Source: Candidatus Saccharimonadota bacterium (lineage in GTDB: Bacteria; Patescibacteriota; Saccharimonadia; Saccharimonadales; Saccharimonadaceae). From it: 64,000 bases of DNA. Shown piece by piece: positions 1 to 8,503 of the stretch (positions are counted from its first letter, which is position 1; each line of letters begins with the position of its first letter). The translations under genes and the position numbers were made by a program. The notes under the pieces were generated by a model. That model saw only the letters and a program-made list of their open reading frames with translations. It did not search any database and was not told where the DNA came from. The stretch is from contig JAFXKT010000001.1 in the NCBI GenBank assembly GCA_017531585.1, positions 248,001 through 312,000 on the forward strand, written 5' to 3'.

Positions 1-1
1 A

Positions 2-943
2 GATATCCTTGGCGTAGATATTCACTATAAAGTCCACGTAAACTGGGGCGCCATGCTCCAAGTCGTAAATGCCCTTGGCGGTATTGACGTAGTCTTCTTA
101 TATGGTGATCAGACATGGGACGGCCCAGAGACCACAATTGAAGTCTCCGACGAACGCGGCCTTCAAGAGCAAGACGGATACACGGTCTATTTCTCTTATC
201 CTACACAGGAAGTAATCCACCTAGATGGAACTGCAGCTCTTAGTGTAGCTAGGGCACGTAATGGCCACGGTGGCTATGGCGCTATTAGTGGCAACTTCTC
301 GCGCGAGTATTTCCAGCAGAGAATAATCGCCGCTCTCGTTCAGAAAGCTAGAACAACTAACTTCGTAACCGATCTAGGTGCCGCTACAGGCCTCCTGAAT
401 GCCGTTGGCGATAATCTCCGCACAACCTTCAAAGACACTGATATTAAGACCCTTATGCGCCTCGCAAAGGAGATTAATATCAATAACATGGAGACACTCT
501 CTACGATCGAGAACTATGACGGAGAAGCCGCTCTCATGACTACTGGCATGGAAAATGGTATTAGCTACGTCCTCCCGGTCGGTATGACTTATGATAGAAT
601 CCACAACTTCATCCAGAAGCGCCTCTATGCTGACGGTGCGGCCGCCGAAGACGCTACAATCGCCGTATTAAACGGCACTGAAGTAGCAGGGCTTGCATCG
701 AGCAATAAGCAAACTATCGAAGATGAAGGCTTAACTGTAGATAGCGTCGGCGACGCTCCAGACGAGCTAAAAGAGCAGGACGGCTTGTTTATTTATCAAA
801 ATAGGGAAGATGTTCCTGAGACAATTAAGAAGCTTCAGGCAATCTATCCAAACGCCACTGTTTCCTCTGAGGTTCCAGAAAGCCTCTCAGAGTACGCAGA
901 TATAGATATCATAGTTATTATAGGAAATGGCTACGCAAACTAG
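2..943 (+). CDS. LytR-CpsA-Psr (LCP) family protein, 5' truncated
   Basis: Open from the window edge in the same frame as the first ATG at 53, so the true start lies upstream. The N-terminal half has LCP-domain features: an ILGVDIHY-like strand, VNALGGIDV, and an ARARNGHGG segment followed by a REYFQQR helix that matches the family's arginine-rich substrate pocket. The last ~95 residues, from DATIAVLNGTEVAGL onward, match a LytR_C domain. LCP enzymes transfer undecaprenyl-linked glycopolymers to peptidoglycan at the outer membrane face. The N-terminal membrane anchor is not visible here. A strong terminator follows. Family call is firm; the attached polymer is unknown. Confidence 0.88.
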   Translation, partial: DILGVDIHYKVHVNWGAMLQVVNALGGIDVVFLYGDQTWDGPETTIEVSDERGLQEQDGYTVYFSYPTQEVIHLDGTAALSVARARNGHGGYGAISGNFSREYFQQRIIAALVQKARTTNFVTDLGAATGLLNAVGDNLRTTFKDTDIKTLMRLAKEININNMETLSTIENYDGEAALMTTGMENGISYVLPVGMTYDRIHNFIQKRLYADGAAAEDATIAVLNGTEVAGLASSNKQTIEDEGLTVDSVGDAPDELKEQDGLFIYQNREDVPETIKKLQAIYPNATVSSEVPESLSEYADIDIIVIIGNGYAN

Positions 944-956
944 TTAGAGCGCGTTT

Positions 957-983
957 TAGAGGGTCTACGGACCCTCTTTTTTG
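957..983 (+). terminator. Terminator of the LCP gene
   Basis: Perfect 8-bp stem AGAGGGTC/GACCCTCT with a TACG loop and a run of six T. Confidence 0.9.
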
Positions 984-1429
984 ATGTCGTCCACAGATTA
1001 TCGCAGAATTAGCTTTTCCATTGCTCTATTTTCACTTCCGTCCGTGAAAAGACTTGCGTGAAAAGTCGTTACTTTTCGCAGCCTGTTCTGGTAGGGTACT
1101 AGTAGTTGCGGCTTTGCAATTACCTATATTGTGCAGAGTTTCTTTTAAAGATCTGTTGCTAGTATTTATTTTCCATAATCGACACCCATCCAGCTTGTTA
1201 CTTTTTTGACAACAATTACTCTTTCTGTTTTGAGTTGCTTTGACAATTCTGGTTTTTATGTCGTTTTATTAGTCGTTATTGATTTGCTTTTTTAGATTTT
1301 TATTATGTTATATATTCACTTGTATAAATAATTTTTCCACAGGTGTGAAAATATTACAACATTTCCCTACCTTTTTGCAACAGTTAGAGTTTTACACCAT
1401 GTGGAAAAGTGCCTTCTCTCCTCTGTTAT
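984..1429. other. Gene-poor AT-rich interval with two hairpins and two DnaA-box-like sites
   Basis: No convincing gene. Two short hairpins lie at 1029-1050 (TTTTCAC/GTGAAAA) and 1060-1077 (GAAAAGT-cgtt-ACTTTTC). DnaA-box-like TTTTCCACA is at 1333-1341 and TGTGGAAAA at 1400-1408. A plus-strand frame across 1279-1593 runs antisense to the HTH gene and has no recognisable features. Confidence 0.5.
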
Positions 1430-1687
1430 TTAGGCAATTAGCAGCTGATTATGCCCTTGTAGGATTTGCTTTAGTCTTTCGTTTTGCATTCCAGCTATCT
1501 CCCGAACTAGATCCACATTATAGTAATTCTTGCCGCGCCACATACTCCCAATTCGCTTTATATATCCCCTGCCCAGCCTTGGCTCTCTTTTGATTATTTG
1601 CTCAATTTTTCTTATGTCCACACCCAAGATCCTAGTCATGACTTTTCGAGAAAGCCAGACGTTCCCTAACTGTTTCTTCTCCTTCAT
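1430..1687 (-). CDS. Small stand-alone helix-turn-helix protein
   Basis: 85 residues and strongly basic. The segment WLSRKVMTRILGVDIRKIEQII reads as an HTH and closely resembles the N-terminus of the 109-aa protein at 60865-61194 (WLTQKAMARILGTSQQNIS). This type of HTH is known from RhuM and Fic-associated proteins. No effector domain is present. A promoter with TTGCAA (1720-1725) and TATAAT (1697-1702) lies on the minus strand, with only 9 nt between the -10 and the ATG, so the mRNA is probably leaderless. DnaA-box-like sites lie just downstream. Probable DNA-binding regulator; target unknown. Confidence 0.65.
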   Translation of the reverse strand: MKEKKQLGNVWLSRKVMTRILGVDIRKIEQIIKREPRLGRGYIKRIGSMWRGKNYYNVDLVREIAGMQNERLKQILQGHNQLLIA

Positions 1688-1696
1688 ATTCGAAGA

Positions 1697-1725
1697 ATTA
1701 TATATATCCGCCTTTTACCTTGCAA
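1697..1725 (-). promoter_or_regulatory. Promoter of the small HTH gene
   Basis: Minus strand TTGCAA, 17-nt spacer, TATAAT, 9 nt, ATG. No Shine-Dalgarno fits, so a leaderless start is predicted. Confidence 0.6.
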
Positions 1726-1753
1726 GCTATAGCTCAATACTTTTTAAACAAAA

Positions 1754-1780
1754 ATAACCCCTTTTGGGGCTACTTTTATT
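1754..1780 (-). terminator. Terminator downstream of khpB
   Basis: Minus-strand reading: GCCCC-aaaa-GGGGT followed by a T-rich run; stem at 1756-1771. Confidence 0.75.
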
Positions 1781-2241
1781 TAGTCTTCTTTCTTCTTGAT
1801 ATGAAGGACGCGTTCTTTGCCTTCACCAGTACTAAAGGTTTCAATATCTGAATAATCTTCGGAGAATTTGTGAACCGTACGGCGATCGGCAGCGTTTAGA
1901 TTCAAGATTTTCTCTTGGCCAGTGCGGCGAACTTCCTGAATCCAGCGTTCGGCCTGTTGTTCAATCTTGTCCGCACGCTGACGTTTGTAATCTGCAATAT
2001 CGATATTTACGCGTTTTACTTCTGCATTGCGAGCAATCAAAGTCATCGTGACAACATGTTGCAAAGCCTTGAGATTGTTTGCATTCTTACCGATTAGCAA
2101 AGAGTTCATACTCGTGCTTGGGATAGATAGCTGAATCACATCATCCTCAATCGTAGAATAAACCGCGACATTAATACCAAAGAACGATAGTAAATCTTCT
2201 AGATACTTCGTTGCGAAGCGAATCGATTCATCAGTATTCAT
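1780..2241 (-). CDS. khpB: KhpB/Jag-like RNA-binding protein (KH + R3H)
   Basis: 153 residues. A KH domain occupies about 15-85, with loop GKNA at 51-54 in place of the usual GxxG. The R3H domain holds the R-x3-H signature at R120/H124 (RRTVH). The N-terminal Jag_N domain found in many Firmicute homologues is missing, so this is a short form. It sits directly downstream of yidC with a 5-nt gap, the usual place in rpmH-rnpA-yidC-jag clusters. Homologues bind RNA and affect cell elongation and division. Family call firm; RNA targets unknown. Confidence 0.9.
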   Translation of the reverse strand: MNTDESIRFATKYLEDLLSFFGINVAVYSTIEDDVIQLSIPSTSMNSLLIGKNANNLKALQHVVTMTLIARNAEVKRVNIDIADYKRQRADKIEQQAERWIQEVRRTGQEKILNLNAADRRTVHKFSEDYSDIETFSTGEGKERVLHIKKKED

Positions 2242-2246
2242 AATAA

Positions 2247-3434
2247 TTATTTCCTCCTTTTCTTATTAGAAGCGGAAATACGGGTAATATGTACACCTGA
2301 ATCGGTGCTAGATTTTTTATTTTTATTGCCATAATGGCTTGATTTGGAATCTTTAGAATCAGACTTATCGATTAGGACATCCTTAACAATCTCCGCTTCG
2401 ACAGCTTCGTGAGCCTTGAGCTCTTTCAAGATCTTCTTGTCTGCAGCAGCTTCCATCTCGGAAAGCTTACTATTCAAGGCGACCTTATTAGTTACGATTG
2501 TTACGAGGTTGTTCAAGAAGTAATACATAACTAGAGCGCCTGGAAGATTAATCATAATAAAGAGCATCATGAATGGCATCATCATAGTAGTCTGGCGCTG
2601 CGCAATAGCGTTCATCTCTTCCTGACTTGGCTCTTTGCCGCCCTTTGCAGCCTCTTTCATAATCTGGCGCATAGAACGCTGTTTCTTGCCCTTCTTGCGA
2701 CTTGGATCATTCTGACGAGCGACAATAAACTGAGCAAAGGCAGATGCAATGGCCATCACAAGAACTACAATCGAGCTAATAGCTTTGCGCTTTTTACCCT
2801 CCGCAAAGAGGCTCGTGAATTCTAGCGCTGTAACATCCAAGTGAACCTGGCCAAAGAGCTTTGGCTCGAAGTCATAGATAACGCTACCCTTCTCTTCATC
2901 TGAAGCTTCCTGGAAGGAAACAAAGTAATTATTCTGTTTCTCAATAATCTCGTTAATACGAGGCATTGTCCTTACAAATGGGTAGGCAGAATGATTGACA
3001 TTATATTTAGTCTCGCTGCCATCTTTTGTGCTTGCACAGCGCGAAACAGCAACATTATAGTCGCCAGAAACTTCACATGGGCGAACCGTAACGTTGATTG
3101 CGGTAAAGAGTGCCATAAAGATAGGAAGCTGAATCAAAACCAACAAGAAAGAACGGAATGGCTTGATATTTTTGCGCTTATAAAGATCCATCATCTGGAG
3201 AGATTCCATCTGACGATTGCCATTGCAGCGCTTCTTAATCTCTGCTAGTTCCGGCTGCATCTCGCGCATCATGCGAGTCTGGTGGAGCTGGCGCTTAATA
3301 AGCGGCAAGGTTAGAAGTTTTACGATAACAACAAAGATAATAATAGCAAGGCCAAAGTCGCCGACAAAGTTATAGATAATAAAAAGAATGTTGACGATTG
3401 GGCGAACGACTAACATATCGATCAAACTAAACAT
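2247..3434 (-). CDS. yidC: Membrane protein insertase YidC
   Basis: 395 residues from ATG at 3434; a GTG three bases earlier is possible but lies too close to the AAAGGATG ribosome site. Hydrophobic segments lie near residues 5-45, 90-115, 215-240 and 285-315, in the Oxa1/YidC order, with the basic helix RMMREMQPELAEIKKR after the first core segment. An insertion of about 100 residues sits between TM2 and TM3. The C-terminal ~55 residues are rich in Lys/Ser, as in ribosome-docking tails. YidC inserts and folds membrane proteins, alone or with SecYEG. Cotranscribed with rnpA and khpB. Confidence 0.93.
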   Translation of the reverse strand: MFSLIDMLVVRPIVNILFIIYNFVGDFGLAIIIFVVIVKLLTLPLIKRQLHQTRMMREMQPELAEIKKRCNGNRQMESLQMMDLYKRKNIKPFRSFLLVLIQLPIFMALFTAINVTVRPCEVSGDYNVAVSRCASTKDGSETKYNVNHSAYPFVRTMPRINEIIEKQNNYFVSFQEASDEEKGSVIYDFEPKLFGQVHLDVTALEFTSLFAEGKKRKAISSIVVLVMAIASAFAQFIVARQNDPSRKKGKKQRSMRQIMKEAAKGGKEPSQEEMNAIAQRQTTMMMPFMMLFIMINLPGALVMYYFLNNLVTIVTNKVALNSKLSEMEAAADKKILKELKAHEAVEAEIVKDVLIDKSDSKDSKSSHYGNKNKKSSTDSGVHITRISASNKKRRK

Positions 3435-3464
3435 CACACATCCTTTCGTTAAACTTTTCTAATT

Positions 3465-3806
3465 TTATACTATTTCCGCCTCTTTAAGCAAGTCTGCAAT
3501 AAGATTTTGTAGCTTCTCGAAATCCATATCCAGCACTTCTCTGTTATAGATATTAAAGATGCAATCTACAGGCTTATTAATTTCTGGCAGTTGCGAACGA
3601 ATTGCTTCGTAGACACGGCGGCGAATTCGATTTCTGCCGACGGCGGATTTTAGAACTTTTTTGCTTACAACAACAGCGAAGCGCTGTTTACCTCTAGCAT
3701 TTTCAGCAAAAACTAAGGAGATACGAGATCCCCTTATGGATTTGCCATTCTGGTAAGTGTATCTTACACCACCCCGCGAATGAAAGCGGTATTTCTTGGC
3801 TAACAT
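3465..3806 (-). CDS. rnpA: Ribonuclease P protein component
   Basis: 113 residues, the normal family length. The RNA-binding RNR signature is clear at about 58-68 (GRNRIRRRVYE), preceded by the FAVVVSKKVLKSAV strand and helix. RnpA binds the RNase P RNA and helps it recognise the 5' leader of pre-tRNA. Its ATG shares one base with the rpmH stop (TAATG), so the two genes are translationally coupled. The RNase P RNA gene is not in this window. Confidence 0.95.
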   Translation of the reverse strand: MLAKKYRFHSRGGVRYTYQNGKSIRGSRISLVFAENARGKQRFAVVVSKKVLKSAVGRNRIRRRVYEAIRSQLPEINKPVDCIFNIYNREVLDMDFEKLQNLIADLLKEAEIV

Positions 3807-3943
3807 TAAGCTGTTAGACGAGCGCGTCCTTTAATGCGGCGGCGAGCTAGAACCTTGCGGCCATTAACGGTTGCATTGCGCTTGCGGAAGCCGTGCTCAA
3901 CTTTGCGCTGACGCTTGTGCGGCTGATAAGTACGTTTTGGCAT
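3806..3943 (-). CDS. rpmH: 50S ribosomal protein L34
   Basis: 45 residues beginning [13 protein letters not shown] and ending with a [16 protein letters not shown] tail. Extremely basic, and it matches L34 end to end. It is the first gene of the leftward rpmH-rnpA-yidC-khpB operon and diverges from dnaA, the classic bacterial origin arrangement. The stop TAA overlaps the rnpA ATG by one base. Confidence 0.96.
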   Translation of the reverse strand: MPKRTYQPHKRQRKVEHGFRKRNATVNGRKVLARRRIKGRARLTA

Positions 3944-4059
3944 AAGTGTTATCCTGACTTTCTAATTATTGTTTTATTTAATGAATTGTGTCTATTATAC
4001 TAATTTTTTCCACTTTTATCAAGAACTTTTACACAGCGCCTCCCCTGTAATAAAAGTCC

Positions 4060-4134
4060 TGTGGAAAACTCTAATCTGTTAGCTATAATTATTATTAGAA
4101 AATATTCCACAGGTTGCCCAAAAACTGTGGAAAA
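4060..4134. promoter_or_regulatory. DnaA-box-like cluster in the dnaA promoter region
   Basis: TGTGGAAAA at 4060-4068 and 4126-4134, and TATTCCACA at 4103-4111 in the opposite orientation, in an AT-rich rpmH-dnaA intergenic region. These are one-base variants of the classical TTATCCACA box. Likely part of oriC and/or dnaA autoregulation. Confidence 0.65.
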
Positions 4135-4168
4135 GTCGTATAATATAGAGAGTAAAGGAGGTAGAGAG

Positions 4169-5653
4169 ATGCCAAACAACTGGCAAAGCATTCTGGACGA
4201 GATTAAAAGCCGCGTTTCTGACATGGCTTATCTCACCTATTTTCCACGCCTAAAGTTCATTTCTTTAGAGGGTGGTGTTTTGAAGCTCTCTGCTCCAAAC
4301 CCTTTTATTAAGCAGCAGATCGAGAGCAAGTACCGCATGGAAGTTATCGCTTCGGTTCGCTCACTTGGCCTAGAATGCGAAACTATCGAAGTCGAAATTG
4401 CTAGCTCGGAACCTGTTAGTAGAACTCGCGCCGTCGAGATCGTGCCAAACGAGCCGCTTGGTAGCAAAATTCCAGAAGCTAGACCAGTTACTATCCCTAC
4501 CCCTACTTCTACCCCTGTAAAAACAGAGGCTTCGATGAAGATGCCAAAAATTCAGGCTTATACCCCAGTCCACAGCGTTCCAAACAATGTTACGCACAGC
4601 AAAAATCCACGCTTCGATACTAGTAACGACGGCCTAAACGCCGAGTATAGGCTTGCAACTTACGTTATTGGTAGCAATAACGATCTCGCGGTTAGCGCCG
4701 CACAGCAAGTAATCGAGAATCCAGGTATCCGTTTTAATCCATACTTTATATATGGTGGCGCTGGTACTGGTAAAACCCACTTAATTCAGGCGATCGGCAA
4801 CGAGATTAAGATCAAGCATCCAGAGCTTAAGGTTCTTTTTGTTACAATCGAGCAGTTCTATCATGACTTCGTTGAGTCGATGCGCAAAAAGATTGACGGC
4901 TTCGCAGAAAAATATCGCAGCGTTGATGTTCTTATTATTGATGATTTTCAGTTTATCGTTGGTAAGGAAAAGAGCCAGGAAGAATTCTTCCATACTTTTA
5001 ATGAACTACACAACCACAATAAACAAATCATCATTAGTAGCGACCGTTTACCAAGCCAGATTGCAACCGTCGACCAGAGGCTTGCTTCCCGCTTAATGAT
5101 GGGTGTACCTATCGATATCGGTTTCCCAGATTTCGAAACACGTTGCGCAATCGTTAAGCAAAAAGCCGAGCTAAAAGGCTATAGCCTAGATAATCGCACG
5201 GTAGAATTTATCGCACAGAGTGCCAAGAGTAATATTCGCGAGCTTGAGGGTAACCTTAATAGGATTTTGTTGCTTGCCGATGTTCGTGGCGTAGATCCGA
5301 GTGAACTCGTCGACGATTCCATGGATACCCCTACGGAGAACACTTTTGCCCCATCCATGAAACAGCGCGCAATTAATCCTCGCACCGTAATCGACACCGT
5401 CGCAAAATACTACGGTCTCGACACCAATGATTTGCTCGGAAAGAGTCGCCTAAAAGATATCAAGACCGCTCGCCAGATTGCAATGTATATCATGAATGAA
5501 GAACTGTCTCTTAGCACGGTTCGTATCGGCCAAGAGTTTAGCAAGGATCACACGACTATCATGCATGGCATTAAGGTTGTAAAAGAAAATTTGAAAACCG
5601 ATTTTAACCTTCGTTCACAAATGACTGAGTTGAGGGATAAAATCTATGGCTAA
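4169..5653 (+). CDS. dnaA: Chromosomal replication initiator DnaA
   Basis: 494 residues from the ATG at 4169, which follows a good AAAGGAGG site; a longer frame from 4061 would run through the promoter and DnaA boxes and is rejected. Domain I is N-terminal, then a Pro/Thr-rich linker (~95-150). The AAA+ domain has Walker A GGAGTGKTH at 196-204 and Walker B IIDDFQF near 256-262. C-terminal domain IV has the box-binding signature DHTTIMHGI. DnaA-ATP binds oriC boxes and melts the origin. Box-like sites flank the gene on both sides. Confidence 0.97.
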   Translation: MPNNWQSILDEIKSRVSDMAYLTYFPRLKFISLEGGVLKLSAPNPFIKQQIESKYRMEVIASVRSLGLECETIEVEIASSEPVSRTRAVEIVPNEPLGSKIPEARPVTIPTPTSTPVKTEASMKMPKIQAYTPVHSVPNNVTHSKNPRFDTSNDGLNAEYRLATYVIGSNNDLAVSAAQQVIENPGIRFNPYFIYGGAGTGKTHLIQAIGNEIKIKHPELKVLFVTIEQFYHDFVESMRKKIDGFAEKYRSVDVLIIDDFQFIVGKEKSQEEFFHTFNELHNHNKQIIISSDRLPSQIATVDQRLASRLMMGVPIDIGFPDFETRCAIVKQKAELKGYSLDNRTVEFIAQSAKSNIRELEGNLNRILLLADVRGVDPSELVDDSMDTPTENTFAPSMKQRAINPRTVIDTVAKYYGLDTNDLLGKSRLKDIKTARQIAMYIMNEELSLSTVRIGQEFSKDHTTIMHGIKVVKENLKTDFNLRSQMTELRDKIYG

Positions 5654-5978
5654 TCTTTTCTCTTTCTCTACCCCTTTAAATAGTTATTCAGCCTGTGGAA
5701 AACTTGTGCAAAATCCTGTTAAAAAGTCTGTTGAAACTATGTTCGAAAAAGTTGTGGAAAAGCGCAAAATGTTTAAAAACCAAAAATCGCACAGTGTAAA
5801 AACTCACAAGTTATCTACTTTTAAACAAATATTCACAAATAAATTGAACAAGATTTGCACGTGCGGGCTTTCTAATTCTTATCTTAAAATCCCGAGTTTT
5901 CCACTTTTTCCACATAGAACTATTACTACTATTACTACATTTAAATAATAAGAAAGAAAAAAGGAAGGAGTTTGTATT
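5654..5978. promoter_or_regulatory. dnaA-dnaN intergenic region, candidate oriC
   Basis: 325 bp, AT-rich and gene-free. TGTGGAAAA sits at 5694-5702 and 5753-5761, and TTTTCCACA at 5906-5914; there are looser variants such as TGTGCAAAA at 5705-5713. The T/A-rich stretch at about 5800-5960 could act as a duplex-unwinding element. A GGAAGGAG ribosome site for dnaN lies at the right end. Confidence 0.6.
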
Positions 5979-7082
5979 ATGGAAGTTGAAGTTTCTCAAA
6001 GCAGAATAGCAAAAGCATTAAATAACGTAAGTAAAGTAGCAGCCAGTACGAGAGCTGGTCTACCAATTCTAAGTAACGTTCTTTTAAGAGCAAGTGAGAA
6101 TATTCTTAGCTTAACGGCAACCAATCTAGAGATTGCAGTAGTTGAATATGTAAATGCCAAATCTATCTCTAACGGAACACTTACTGTACCAGCAAAGCTT
6201 TTAGCAGATTTTGTATCTAATCTACCTAAAGATGATGTCAATCTAAAAGCCAATGGTGATAAGTTGGCTATTAAGTGTGGTACTTACAAATCCACTGTTA
6301 ATGGTATTTTGGCGGACGATTATCCAGAACTTCCAAGCATTAATGAGAATGAAGCACTTGGTTTCAAGATTGGAATCGAAGCTTTTAAAGATGCAGTCAG
6401 CCAGGTAATTGTAGCGGCCAGTAACGATACTTCTCGCCCTGCTCTTACGGGTGTATATTTCAACTCTCATGAGGGTGATATTTATATTGCAGCTACAGAT
6501 GGTTATCGTTTGGCGGATAGAAAATTCGTGGAAGGTGTCAATCAACAGATTAAAGCGATTGTTCCTGCTTCTACTCTTCGCGACGTCCTTGGTTTTATTA
6601 ATGACAGTATGGACGAGGTTGAGATTCTTATTAGTGATTCTTTGATCAGATTCCGCTTGGGCGAGATCGAAGTTACTTCTAAGCTTATAGATGGAAGTTT
6701 TCCAGATTATAGGAAGCTTATTCCAGAGACAGCAGAATGTACGTTAGTTTTGAACAAGGCCGAACTTTCTCGCATGACAAAGATGGCGGCGCTATTCGCA
6801 AAGCAATCTGGTGGTTCGGTAGTTTGTGAAGCAAATCAGGAAAAACAGAATTTTGCAGTTTGTGCAGTTGCTAGCGAACTTGGTGAAAACGTCTCATCTA
6901 TTGATACGAGTGTGGAAAAAGATGCCAAGGTTACACTTAATTCTCGCTATGTTCTTGATGCGCTAAATGCGATTGCGGATACGGAGGTGAAGTTTAGCTT
7001 TTCTGGTAAACTCGCCCCTATCGTTCTCAGGAACAACAAAGGTAATGATTATACGCATATTATTATGCCACTTAAGAGCTAA
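5979..7082 (+). CDS. dnaN: DNA polymerase III sliding clamp subunit beta
   Basis: 367 residues, typical length, with three repeated clamp folds. Recognisable segments are LTVPAKLLADFVSNLP, SNDTSRPALTGVYF, ATDGYRLADRKF and the C-terminal MPLKS. The clamp encircles DNA and tethers the polymerase; DnaE, encoded at 56813-60703, is its expected partner. A strong GGAAGGAG precedes the ATG. The stop shares one base with the recF start. Confidence 0.97.
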   Translation: MEVEVSQSRIAKALNNVSKVAASTRAGLPILSNVLLRASENILSLTATNLEIAVVEYVNAKSISNGTLTVPAKLLADFVSNLPKDDVNLKANGDKLAIKCGTYKSTVNGILADDYPELPSINENEALGFKIGIEAFKDAVSQVIVAASNDTSRPALTGVYFNSHEGDIYIAATDGYRLADRKFVEGVNQQIKAIVPASTLRDVLGFINDSMDEVEILISDSLIRFRLGEIEVTSKLIDGSFPDYRKLIPETAECTLVLNKAELSRMTKMAALFAKQSGGSVVCEANQEKQNFAVCAVASELGENVSSIDTSVEKDAKVTLNSRYVLDALNAIADTEVKFSFSGKLAPIVLRNNKGNDYTHIIMPLKS

Positions 7083-8104
7083 TGAATAAGGTTGTCGGAG
7101 TAAAACTTAAAAATTTTCGCTGTCACGAAGATTTTGAGCTGAGTTGTAATCGATCTACAACTTTGATTGTAGGCGAAAACGGCTCAGGAAAAACTTCGGT
7201 ACTCGAGGCAATTTATCTTGCGCTTAGGGGTAAATCCTTTAAAGGGGTGGATCGAGAGATTTTGCGAAGGGGCGCGGAATTTTACCGTGCGGAGATTTTT
7301 TTGTCCGACGCACAAACGGTTGTAATTCGTTTTGATGGTGCGAAGAAAAGTTTTGAAGTCGATTCGAAAAAGAGTTTGCGACTACCGAAGAAAAATAAAT
7401 ATCCTGTCGTGCTCTTTGAGCCGGATGATCTTTATTTGGTTGGCTCTTCTCCGTCGAGGCGGCGTGATTATTTTGATGACTTTTTCAAACAGCTAGACGA
7501 TAGCTACGGAACGAGTCTTAGTAAATATACGAAAGCTTTGAAACAAAGAAATGATTTACTAAAAAACGAGAATGTTTCTGAGGATGATTTGTTTTCTTGG
7601 AATGTGCTCTGTGCGCATTATGGAACAGAGGTTTTAAAGAGACGAATTTCCGGCCTCGCAAAGATTAATGAGGCTTTGACGGACAACTACAGAAGCATTG
7701 CAAAGAATGAAGATGTTTGTCGCTTGGATTATCTGGGGGATTTGGATTGTGATGAAAATAAATATATCGCTATTCTTGAGAGGAATTTTGAGCGTGACAG
7801 GATACTTGGTTATTCGAGCTACGGAATTCATAGAGATGATTTTGAATTTGTGTTTAATAATGAGCGAGCGGACGGATCGGCATCGCGCGGCGAAATTAGG
7901 AGTATGATTTTGGCGCTCAAGTTTATTGAGGCTCAGGTGCTAGAAAAAGAAACTGGCAAGATGCCAGTAGTGTTGCTAGATGATATATTTTCGGAGCTCG
8001 ATAGTTCAAGGCAGCAACATCTGATTGATAACTTCAAGAAATACCAGATGGTCGTAACGAGCACGGATGGACTCAAGGGAATGGAAGTTCAGGCTAAATT
8101 ATAA
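7082..8104 (+). CDS. recF: DNA replication and repair protein RecF
   Basis: 340 residues. Walker A GENGSGKTS lies at about 32-40, the ABC-type signature region is near YSSYGIHRDDFEF, and Walker B and the D-loop are in VVLLDDIFSELDSS close to the C-terminus. SMC-like ATPase that helps load RecA at gaps. Translationally coupled to dnaN through TAATG. No gyrB follows, unlike many bacterial origins. Confidence 0.95.
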   Translation: MNKVVGVKLKNFRCHEDFELSCNRSTTLIVGENGSGKTSVLEAIYLALRGKSFKGVDREILRRGAEFYRAEIFLSDAQTVVIRFDGAKKSFEVDSKKSLRLPKKNKYPVVLFEPDDLYLVGSSPSRRRDYFDDFFKQLDDSYGTSLSKYTKALKQRNDLLKNENVSEDDLFSWNVLCAHYGTEVLKRRISGLAKINEALTDNYRSIAKNEDVCRLDYLGDLDCDENKYIAILERNFERDRILGYSSYGIHRDDFEFVFNNERADGSASRGEIRSMILALKFIEAQVLEKETGKMPVVLLDDIFSELDSSRQQHLIDNFKKYQMVVTSTDGLKGMEVQAKL

Positions 8105-8129
8105 GCCGCTTAGCTACCCCGCCCTACTT

Positions 8130-8162
8130 TCAATAATGGCCTTAATTGGCCTTTATTTTGTG
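8130..8162 (+). terminator. Probable terminator after recF
   Basis: AATGGCC-ttaatt-GGCCTTTATTTT, a short stem followed by a T-rich run. Confidence 0.55.
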
Positions 8163-8503
8163 TTCTGAGGCTTGCTAATAATAAACACGTAAAAGTATTG
8201 CACATATGTCAAAAACTTTTGTGGAAAAATAGTTTTACTTATTTTTTACAATGCATTTTGTAATTTACTTTATTTTTACAACAATTTTTGATTTTTAATC
8301 TAAGGCGTAATAATTGGAGCTTTTGTAAAGATTTTAGAACATAAAAAATAGGCAGATTCCTGTGTAAAAAGCTGTGGAAAACTGCCTATTTTGTGGAAAA
8401 GTCAGGGCTATTGACATATAGCTTAACAGGGGTAAGTGCAGGTTTTGTCCTGTGGAAAAGTCTATATAAGGATGACTTTTTGTGTATTTTGCTAATATAT
8501 TCT
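8163..8503. promoter_or_regulatory. Gene-free interval with four DnaA-box-like motifs and a 10-bp stem
   Basis: TGTGGAAAA occurs at 8220, 8373, 8392 and 8451. The 8373 and 8392 copies are 19 bp apart, the same period as the array at 61365-61449. Inverted repeat AAATAGGCAG (8346-8355) / CTGCCTATTT (8382-8391) encloses one box. It could be part of the origin region or a DnaA-titration site; the stem might also terminate the leftward operon. Confidence 0.5.

Noticed and set aside
1279-1593. 104-aa plus-strand frame at 1279-1593
   Set aside because: Antisense to the HTH gene, Phe/Cys/Leu-rich composition of a chance frame, no ribosome site.
5646-5948. 100-aa plus-strand frame between dnaA and dnaN
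   Set aside because: It runs through the DnaA-box-like sites, has no ribosome site and no protein-like composition; best read as oriC.
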